64,000 bases of DNA. It comes from Strigamia acuminata (taxonomy: Eukaryota; Arthropoda; Chilopoda; Geophilomorpha; Linotaeniidae). Below the pieces are notes generated by a model. The model did no database searches and was not told the DNA's origin. It worked only from the letters and a program-made list of their open reading frames with translations. Shown one piece after another: positions 43,927-53,800 of this stretch (position 1 is the stretch's first letter; every line of letters starts with the position of its first letter). The stretch is from assembly GCA_949358305.1 (NCBI GenBank), contig OX442322.1, forward strand, positions 9,858,001 to 9,922,000. Reading direction: 5' to 3'. The position numbers and the translations under genes were made by a program.

Positions 43927-45989
43927 AGAGTGGCGATTTCCGGAAGTCGGCTTGCTGATCGACGATGTGGTCAATGGGTATGTGAGCGAGTCAATTGTCG
44001 ACTTGCAGTTGCTTACCGGTTCCAGTAATGCGGTTGGCAACTGGCAAGTCCTTCTGCTCATGTCTATGTGTGACGCCCCTCGCAATCAGGGACGTCAAGC
44101 AACCCCCCCTCTTCTCTCGTTTCTCGGTTCAATCATATTGGTTCCGACTCGGGGTGGGCCAAGCGTTCATACAGTAGCCTCCTTATTGGAGCATGGGGTT
44201 TTAACTAGATCTAGTTTCTATTTCCCTCTCGGTTAAAGAAGTTTCAGTCTTCGTGGTAGTCTGCTCACAACAGGCTACACGGTGGCCCGAGTGCGGACGT
44301 GCAGTCCATCGGGTACCTCCTTGTTCAAGGCGCATTCGTAAAGCGCAGCTCGGTTGAAAGATAGCCACCGGTTTTAATTTCTTTTCAACGACGTGATTAG
44401 TTTTCGTGCAGGAAGTGTAGCTTCGCTTCATTTGGTTGCAGTTGCACTGCTTCCAACGTTTTTCAGTATCGTTTGACACCTGTTGATCTTCAAAAAGAAG
44501 CAGGCCCCTTTCCTTTCTTTTCTCGTGGGGAGGAAATGGATTGATTATTTGGGTACGGACTTATTCCCTCTTCGAAAAAAAAAGCAGAAAGTTTAGTGTT
44601 TTGGAATTCTTGCTGGTTTTCACAGTTCCAGTTTGTTAGTTTCCCTTGTGAGGCCATACTTGGCCAATAGCTTTAGTGATAATATTGACGTTTTTGCCGG
44701 TATTTATTTGCACGGAACGTGCTCGTTTTTTTTAGATAATTGAACCGTTTTCTCTTATTAGTTAGATAAAGTTGTGGTCGATGGGTCAGCGTGCGCGTGT
44801 TTCATTGTCACTGTGAACAAGAGGTCGCAGTTGGCTTGCACAGTCATCTGACCAAGTCTTTCCTTTTTTCTTTATTCTCTGCTCTTAGCGGTTTCGTGGG
44901 TTCATGTCAAGTCAGGGTGCGGTCAACGCCTTTGCGTGGCAGTTGCTGCGAATGGTTCGCATTGCCTGAGCTTCATGCTTTTTCGTTCTCTTTTTCCTTC
45001 TTCTGGCGTGATCCTGTTAGCTAGGTGGTCATGGCTTTGGGTAAGTGGTTAGTTAGTCACTCTTTGCGAAAGAGTGGTGCCTAGGTCTTGACGGCATTTT
45101 CTAGTTCTTCGTACGAATGCTGGGTGGTTGGTCAGACGATAGGTCTGGGTCAACGCATTCATTCCCTTATTTTGCATTTTTCTTGTTTTCTAGAAAAGGG
45201 TCGTCTTTAATAGTTTAATAAGTTTGAGTTCGCAGCTTGTGTTTGCAGGCGGACGGAGGTTTCCGTGGTACGTTGCCACTTGAGCGCTGGCTCGAGAACA
45301 ACGAGGCGGTGAAGCCTGCCGTGTCTCAAGTTTGTTCCTTTTTGCGTTCCAAGTTTCTTCTAGTCTTCATGCATGTCTTGTTCCTTGCGAGACCATGCTC
45401 GTTCAAGAGCTTTTGTGACAGTTTTCCTTCCTCTTTGACGAGGATTCTCGTTTTCCTGTTTTTAGCTTTCATTAGTTTAAGCGTCTGTCTACGGGTTGAC
45501 AGACTGAGCTTTCTGAGAAGCTCCCGCAATGTTCTCACGTTGTTCCGGTTAGAAAACCCGTTCAGTCGGATTTTCTAAAGGTATTTTGTGTGTGTGCCAC
45601 GTGTCTATTGGCGACGTCGTAGCCCCTCGGTGTCTGGAGTAGGTCATCGTGGCACGGCCCTTCTCTTTCTTCTCTCGTGTTTTAAGTTTCTTTTAGTTTT
45701 TGTTGGTTGTTGATAGGAAGTGCGCCGCAACGCAACTTCTCTTTTCTTTCGTCTCTCCGGTGTTTTTGGGCCGCGATCCGACTTCGATGCCCTTGACCCT
45801 GGGACGCTCCTAGAGGTCTCGGATGTTTAGGTTACAGCTTTTTGCCTTCGTGTCTATGGTTTTGCCTTCGCGACTTTTACAAAGTCGAGCTTGGCTTCGA
45901 TACTTTTTCTTCCCGTTCTCTTGGTTTTGATGGGGAATTCCTTCAACGGTTTTCTACCTTGCCTTTCCTTCTTCTTTGGCCGGCAACGC
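43927..45989 (+). mobile_element. Family-A interior 2, third segment
   Basis: This aligns with 10223-12211 of interior 1. It is non-coding and has the hairpins CACTCTTT/AAAGAGTG near 45059 and GTCTGTC/GACAGAC near 45482. It contains about 150 bp near 45700-45850 (TTGTTGGTTGTTGATAGG onward) that interior 1 lacks. It ends with a pyrimidine tract and GGCCGGCAACGC before the LTR. Confidence 0.8.
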
Positions 45990-46762
45990 TGTTGCGAGCA
46001 CGCGCAACATGGATTTTTGCTATCGCAATAGCGGATTTGCTTTGATTAATCATTAATTTAAGTTTGTGTTTAGTTAGTAGTGCAGCTTAAGTTTTGGCTA
46101 AAGGTTAAATGAATTTCGTGTAGTTTGTGACGTGGGAGTGGTGAATTACCTGATTTAAGCTGTCTTTTTTAAGGTAATCTTGTATCTTTTCTTTGATTCT
46201 TTGGAGTTTTACTGCTTGGATTCGTCCAAAGAGTTGCTGCTGTTAGTTCCTAAGTTAGTTCGTTTATTTGAAACACTTTGTCTTAATTTATTACGTTTTT
46301 GTGCCTTTTGTAATGATTTTATACTCGAAACTGTGTATTTTCTTGTATACGCTTTATCATTTTGTCACTAGAGGGACAATTCGCCTCTTGCGAGTGATTG
46401 TTGCCACTCGTTGCTAAGAGCCGCTGCTCTAATTGTTGTAGGTTGCGCAGCAACTACTCTGACTTGTTATATGTTTTTTCTAGTCCTAAGTAACGTTGAT
46501 TTTCTCCTCTCTTATGTGTAATGTTTTGATAGATTTTAACTTTACAATAAATTCGTTTTTGTGTGCTAACTTGAGCACAATAGTATTGAATTGTCCCAAC
46601 ATGTTCACAGCTCACTTTACAGGTTTCACATCAAGGTTTTTTCCTGTAATGGACTTTCTTCTTTGGGATTCTTCACAAGTTCTGGTAAATAGGGTTATTT
46701 ATTTTAACCATTTTCAAATGTCTTCTAGAGTGCAACACGGTCTTCAAGCACTGCTAGAAACA
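45990..46762 (+). repeat. Family-A LTR 3
   Basis: 773 bp, of the same subfamily as the solo LTR at 3791-4563. Its 3' flank is minus-strand family-A interior (A3), so it was inserted into that element. Confidence 0.9.
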
Positions 46763-48461
46763 GGGCGTCACACATAGACATGAGCACAAGGACTTGCCAG
46801 TTGCCAACCGCATTACTGGAACCGGTAAGCAACTGCAAGTCGACAATTGACTCGCTCACATACCCATTGACCACATCGTCGATCAGCAAGCCGACTTCCG
46901 GAAATCGCCACTTTACTGAAAGCACGTGTTGTCCAATGACTAAAACGTGTTGCCGAGTGCCGGCGCCAAGAAGGCCGCACACACACGCCCTTCGACCCAT
47001 CCTAGAGTGGGCTCCCTGCCTAGTGCATGTCTGCCTCACTGCAGAGCTAGGAATGAAAGACTAACAACAACTACTCAGTCGCGGGAAGCAAACGTAGAAA
47101 TAGGGGCCGCCAAAAGGCGCAGGGACTATGTCTCGGACACGACATCTGACAGAGTATGGCAGTGCAAACCTGCCCTCTGAAACACATCGAATGGCAGTCC
47201 TTGCTGTGCACAGCAAGAACGACCATCCAAAACAAGTACCTATACCCTAACGCCACGCTAGCTAGCCACAACCCAAAAATAGCAAGCAAGCTATTTCCTA
47301 AACGAATAAGCTAAAATGTCCAAATTCTAAGGTTGCCCCAAAGAACTAGAATAACTAAACTCCCTTTTTTAAACGATAAAAGGCGAGACTAATCACTAAT
47401 GAAGACTCATGAAACGCTACGGACGTTTCCACGAAGAGAAAGCGAAAATGCAGAACGTACATCACCAGCGGTAGACACTGGGTGCAGCAGTCAACAACAG
47501 AAACTGGACTTGCCCAGTGGGCGGTGCGGATCGGCTGCTCTAAACTTCCAGCACCGACAGAAGTCACACGCCTATCTAAATCCAAACCCACTTGCAAACA
47601 AGTCGTAACACAATCTAACCGAACAGAAATTTGACGGACAGATAAGAACCGACTGACCTCACGGGCCAGCGCTCGCTCAGCTTGACATGAGCAGCAAAAG
47701 AACGAATCTCGTTCTAAAAACAAGAAACGTTCTACAGACACACGAATACAAACGGGTGTGCCCTCTCCCGAAGCGGAGAGATGACCGACACCAGAGCTCA
47801 CGAGGAAACTCGTGCAACACATGAAAGACATTGGACACAAAACGTAAAGACCAGAGGTCGTCCACATTCCAAACACAAGAGCAGGCTCACATGACGAGAA
47901 GAAGCTAGATCACTCAAGGACCCCCCTGACCGCCGCTCTGATAGGCGGGAAGGACGAGAAGAGGGAACTGGTTGGCCCACAATAGCTAGTAATTTAACTT
48001 TAGCGTAGGGCAGAAAGCTAAAAGCGGGAGTTAATCGACCCCAAGCTGACGACTAACTGGCCAACACCACTAAAAATCTGCAAATGTGACGACGCTCCTG
48101 TCAGTAAGCCTAAAAAAACTCTCAAAGAGTTTACACGTAACAAGGGAAAAACCCTGGGAAATTACAAGAACTCAAGACCAAAGAGCTTATTGTATAATAA
48201 GTTGGCGATTTCAAATTAAAAGGGAGTGGATTAAAGAAAATTCAAATACAACTAACTACCGTATGCACGGATTGGGCCAAAAATTCTCAATAAAACGTGT
48301 GCAAGCTACTTAAAAAACCGCAGGTCTAACTGTAGACAATTAAAGACAGGAACTCCCTAATTAATTTCCGACAAAAAAGCCAATAAATTCATATAAGCTA
48401 CTCTTTAGTATCTTTAACAAGAAACTCATGACATTAATACTAGAAAACGCATTCGAGGAGG
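46763..48461 (-). mobile_element. A3: family-A interior, truncated (left segment)
   Basis: The reverse complement of this segment aligns with roughly 8690-10374 of interior 1 at high identity. It stops abruptly at the LTR border at 46762/46763, and its 3' part and 3' LTR are not in the window. No gene is present. Its right end GAGG (48458-48461) is the target duplication of element E. Confidence 0.85.
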
Positions 48462-49934
48462 TGTTGCAAACAACGTGGAATAATTTAGAAACTACTTTTA
48501 TTGCCAATTTGTGTCTGAATAAATGTTTCCAAAGTGTGTTTTATTTTGCATAACATTTCAGTTTTTATTTACAGGATTTTTGCATTATTAAAATGTTTTT
48601 AGTGCTTTCAGATACTGATGTTTGATGAAATGTGATATTCCATTGTTTATTGCATTTATTTCTAGTGTTTATTGCGTGATTTTGTGTTACTTTATTCATT
48701 TTCTATCAATTTGTGTGATTTCGGGTGAAATTTGGTGCATTTGTCGTTAAACAGTTCACTAGTGTTATCGACGTGACGTCATATTTCAAGTTCTAGTTCG
48801 GTTTTTGTTCAAACTTCTAACCTTCCGTTTGGACGGAATTTTGATGGTTAGAATTGTTTTTGACATTGTTTTAGACTAATTTGGGGGTGATCTGTTGATT
48901 CGTGCACTCTAATTTCGTCCCGGAACAGCCGTTTTTCTGCTACGAGCGATCGTGACGGACCCCGCATGTGCGTTGCCGTCCAAGATCGTTTCGTTCGGTT
49001 TGCGGTTGATTTCAAGTGTTCTTTCATTAAAAAGTGTCTTGTTTTGCGGGAAATTACATTCCCTGAACTTATTTACTTATTTCAAAGTGTTTACATAAGT
49101 TATTTCTTGTGTTGAAATTCAAACCTTGTGTTTTGCCGCCAATGTAGAGTTTACCGGACGCCATGTTGGATTTTGCCGATGATTTGTAAATCTTTCATGT
49201 CGCTTTGTTTTTATATCTCAATTGGTGTTAGTACTATTTAGTTTTAATGTATTTCAATGCAAAATCTTTACTTATTTGGTTTTGTGTGTGACTTTGAATT
49301 CAAACTTGATGATTATGTCATTTTGCTTGTCTTTGATTGGTTAGGCCCAATTGTCTGCCTAGCGATCACTGTTTTCGCTGTTTTCTCAGTGTTTTGATTA
49401 ACGAATTTTGTTGTTACGATAGACTTTATTATTCCTGAGTTTTTTGTGCTCATTTTGAGCTATTACACATTATTTTTAATACATTTCTCGTAATTTGTTG
49501 TCTTTGCTTGAAATTGCATTTCCTCCGTTTCCGTGGCAACGGAGTATTTTCTTTATTGTACTTTGACGACAATTGGCTTGTTGCGTGCCTTTTGATTGAT
49601 AATGTGTAATTATTGAGTTGCCATTTTATATTTGATTAAAATAGTCGTGTTAATGTTAACTCTTGTATTTTCTGCTTTTGACCCATTTCCAATGTGTCCT
49701 GAGTAGAGAACCATTTTTCCCAGACTGGCCAATGGATCAGCAAACACTTTGGATACCATGCAAAAGTGTTTCCAACAGTTAAACCTTCATGTAACAGGAG
49801 ATTTTGAGGCGAATCAAGTGCATTTCCACACGGTACACGTACGAATTTCACTATACGATCGTTTGAGTTTGTTGGCGGGAGTTTCGAATCGCCACATCTC
49901 AGTTCTTCTCTGTTCCTGTTGACTGACCGCAACA
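48462..49934 (+). repeat. E 5' LTR
   Basis: It runs from TGTTGCAAACAACG to GACCGCAACA. The start folds as GTTG-CAAA-CAAC. AATAAA is at 48518-48523, and ACGCCATGTTGG at 49158-49169 resembles a YY1 core. Confidence 0.94.
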
Positions 49935-49949
49935 TCGAATAAGAATTTT

Positions 49950-49969
49950 TGGTGCACGTGACCATGGAT
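49950..49969 (+). promoter_or_regulatory. Primer binding site, tRNA-His-like
   Basis: TGGTGC, an extra A, then CGTGACC and GGATT match the tRNA-His complement with an insertion. It lies 15 nt after the LTR. Confidence 0.55.
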
Positions 49970-50179
49970 TTCGTCTGCTTCTTGTGGGTTTTTTCCGGTT
50001 CATCATTTGATACGTTCAACCGTGCGTCTGGTGCGATTGACGGAAATTACGTCTGTGAGTCGTCGTCTGCTAGAATGGTCGTCGTTCAACGTGGCAACAG
50101 CCACAACGGGGATTTATTTGGCGTCGATCACGAACATTTCTGTGCAAGCAACGAGATTCTTCGGTCGACATCTTGGATT

Positions 50180-50193
50180 ACACAACGCGCTGT
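50180..50193 (+). promoter_or_regulatory. Leader motif variant ACACAACGCGCTGT
   Basis: The first nine bases match the cross-family motif exactly; the ATG part is changed. It lies about 230 nt downstream of the primer site. Confidence 0.5.
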
Positions 50194-50845
50194 GCTGGAA
50201 AGCCGATTTGCCCCTGAAATAATTGCTTATTCTTGTGTTTTGCATTCAGTGCTTGTATTTCTAAGATTTTGGTTGCATGGGGGTATTGTATTGGGTATTT
50301 CAAAGCTGTTTTTGCTGTTTCCTAAGCTAGTTTTGAGGGAAAATTCACTGAAAGTGTATTTTATTGTGAATTTTTCAAGTGCTTTCTTGAATTTTGTGCA
50401 TGCATCTCCATATAACTGGCTTAACCAGGGGAGGTTTAGATTTTTTGGAGTTAGAAACTGTTCAGTCTCTCATTGCAAGAGCTGTCAGTTATTATCGTGA
50501 ATCTGATAGTGATTTTCTGGCTAGATTCGTTCCGTACGAACAGCAGAAATAATTCAAACTTGTGTAGGACTTTCTGAGTCACGTTTTTTAATCCGTGATC
50601 AAGGTCGCTCGTTTGTTTTGGCATCCTTGATTGCTAAAACACTCGATATTCTTGTGCATTTTCAAGGTTTTTTGTCGTTTGGGCAAGAAAACTTTGAAAA
50701 ATTCTGTTCTTTTAAAGTGAATGATTGTGAATTTTATTCTTTTCAAGTATAAAGTTTAAGTTATATTCTTTTTAAGTTTAAAGCGAAGTGTTTTGTTGTT
50801 CAAAATATTATCTTCTGTTTCATATTTTACAGCCGTGAATTTGAG

Positions 50846-53800
50846 ATGGAGAGAGATAGAGAAACAGAAACTTCCGAACGCGATTTACTCACTGTGGAGC
50901 AAATTGAAATACTAGAGACCAGGTGGGAAGCACAACTTTCATCTCTCAACGACTTGCTGTCTTTGTCGGAGAAGACGAGCGATCCAGGAGAGTTAGAAGC
51001 GCTTCTGCTTACTGCAAATCTGAAAGAGACACGCGTTGTAAATGGCCTGAACGAGCTTCAAGTCTACTGTGAGCACGCGTTTTACCTTGAGAGTGTCGAG
51101 AAACTGGAATCATCACAAACGAGAGTGGAACTTCTCCGAAGAAGGTGGGAGGTTTCAAAGCGGTCTCTTCCAACCCTTGGAGGAAGACTCAACATGTCTA
51201 CAGTTTCCGGTGCAAATACATCCCTGAATACTTCGACTTCTTTCCGCAAGAATTCCAAGTTGCCCAAACTTGAATCTGTAAAGTTTGACGGGGAGATAAT
51301 CAAATACAAGACGTTTAAGAGCAACTTTGAAACTTCTGTTCATAATGACCCAGATCTGAGCAGTGTTGAAAAGTTGCAATACCTTCAAACTATGTGTACA
51401 GGTGAGGCTGCGGCTTTGATTTCCACCTTTCCTTTGATCGAGGAATCCTATGACTTGGCACGGGAAGAACTTGATCGTAACTATGGCGATGAGGATGCGC
51501 AACAGACGGCTCTCATCCAATCCATTCGAGACTTGAAGACTGTTTCAAGCATATACCCGACAAAGGTGTTGAAAGCAAATTTGACGAAAATTTCTTCAAC
51601 AATACGACTTCTAGAGCAACTGAAGATTCCTGTACGGACATCTGGTGCATTTCTGATGCCGGACATTCTTAGCAAGTTTCCTGCTCCAATGACTTTGCGT
51701 TTTTACCAAGTCCATGGACTGTCTTGCAAGAACATTTTGACTTTGCTTGACTTTTTTCAAAAGGAAGTAGCTATGGCAGAACGCACTGAAGCTGTTTCTC
51801 CATCTGAAAAAGCAAAGAAGGAAAAGTCTGAAGTTGAAAAGGCTAAAGTTAAAGGATCCATGACGACTTGCACCGCGACGCAAGACTCAAAATCGTCTTC
51901 AAGCTCCAAAGTGAAGACAGAGTCGAGACAAGAGAACAAGTCTGCGAATTCCAAGGCACTCAAGTGCATTTTTTGTCAAGAAGACCATTTGAGCGGTTCT
52001 TGCAAAAAGGAGTTCGAAATCAATGCAAAGATTGAATTGATAAAGAAAAACAGACTTTGCTTTAATTGTTTTCGAACAGGTCATCGCGTTGGTGACTGCA
52101 AAGTGAAGTTTTCCTGCAAGCATTGTGGCGGAAGACACCATTCAACCATTTGTAAGAAGTCTGAGGTGAACAATTCTCCAAGTCCGACAGAGAAGCCAAA
52201 GGAGTCGCAAGTGACCACACACGTCTCGTGCGCGATATCCACTTCTCTTCAACTTATGATTTTTGTTGCTGACCTCAAAACCAAATCTGGAGGTTCACAC
52301 CACATCCGAGGCATGATTGACCCGGGTAGCCATCGGTCATTCATTACAACTGAACTGGTGAACCGACTAAAACTGAAGAAGTGCGGCAGTATTTCTGCGA
52401 CCACACAACGGTTCAACGATTCTATGCCTGCTGCCACTGATTACGACGTATACAACGTTACTCTTCAAAGCAAAAATGACGCACAAAACTTCAAATTATC
52501 AATGCTTTCAGTGGAAAATTTGCCGAAAGTGCAAGGCATTTTGAATGCATCGGTAATAGAAAAGGTGAAGAAGCTGAATCTTGAACTTGCCGAAGATCTG
52601 CCAGCCAAGACATCTCAAATAGACATTCTTTTGGGAGTTGATGCTTGGTGGAAAGTCATTAAAGATGGCAAAAAGAAAATCAACGACGATCTTGGACTCA
52701 TAAATACGTTATTTGGATGGGTGCTTATCGGAGCAGCCGGAAATACGGATTTATTCGAAGATGAAGCTGATTTGACTTCATGTTGTAATACTTGCAACAT
52801 TGAAATCCATGAACAATTAGACAAACTTTGGAATTTAGAGGCAATTGGGATTAATGCTGGTGAAAAAGAATCCGATTTCACAAGAGATCGATTTGAAGCC
52901 ACGACAAAACGTCTCGATGACGGAAGATACGAGGTGATGCTGCCTTTTAATGGACAAGAAACTGACTTGGACTCAAACTGGGAGCTCGCACTTAACCAAT
53001 TAGCCAACACATTGAAGAGAATCGACTCAAATGACGATTATAAGAAGCGATATGACGACTCAATGTGGCAATACATTGAAGAAAACCACGCTGAGGAAGT
53101 TCCAACTGAAGAACGGTTCCTAAAGAAAGGGATATATAACATTCCACATCATCCAGTGATCAAAGAGGACCGGGAAACAACGAAATTCAGAGTCGTATTC
53201 AATGCGTCGTCTGCGAAAAAAGGAAAACGCTCATTAAATGACTGCCTTTTTCCTGGACCATCCTTAAATCCAGATTTGATATTGGTGATGGTCAGATTCA
53301 GATTGTATTGCATTCCAATCATCGCTGACATTAAACAAGCATTCCTCCAAGTAATGATAAACCCCACACATAGGAACTTTCTGCGTTTTTTGTGGGTTTC
53401 GAAGCAATATTTCAAGAACCCCTATTCGTGGAGAAATTTGTGGAATAATATTATGATTTTGAGGATGATAGTCGTACCATTTGGAGTTATTTCCTCTCCT
53501 TTTCTCCTGTGCGCAACAATTCGGAAACAAGCTGATCAATACAAGGAGACACATCCGAAAGAAGTTGATGCACTGGACGCCGGGATATACATGGATGATT
53601 TAACTTCTGGAGGTGATCACACGACAGACACAACAAAGCATTGTGAAGAATTAAAAATGATTTTGGATGACGGGAAACTCCCACTTGTTAAATGGGCGAC
53701 AGCCAATGAAAAGGTTTTCAATGACATCAAAGAAAAGGGATTTCACATGAGAAGTGACGAATTCTGTGAACAGGGAGTGATAAAAATGCTTGGAATCTTA

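Larger units (their letters stand above)
7107..46762 (+). mobile_element. Family-A array: LTR-interior-LTR-interior-LTR
   Basis: Three same-orientation family-A LTRs (7107-7880, 12212-12985, 45990-46762) bound two interiors. The second interior (12986-14188, 25568-26722, 43927-45989) carries the nested TK array and B2. Neither interior encodes gag or pol. The outer flanks do not match (CTTG before, GGGC after) and belong to different elements, B1 pol on the left and A3 on the right. This fits two separate insertions joined by recombination between their LTRs, with loss of what lay between. Confidence 0.8.
49935..50845 (+). other. E leader
   Basis: A 911-nt leader with a primer site at 49950 and the motif variant ACACAACGCGCTGT at 50180-50193. 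It has a G-run GGGGG near 50279 and the hairpin TTCAAG/CTTGAA near 50376-50393. TTTTACAG at 50825-50832 looks like a 3' splice site 13 nt before gag. A 183-codon frame (49949-50500) with hydrophobic stretches starts inside the primer site; I do not recognise it. Confidence 0.6.

Noticed and set aside
46763-47039. A target duplication around the right family-A LTR
   Set aside because: GGGC after 46762 does not match CTTG before 7107, nor the flanks of the other family-A LTRs, so a simple insertion is not supported.
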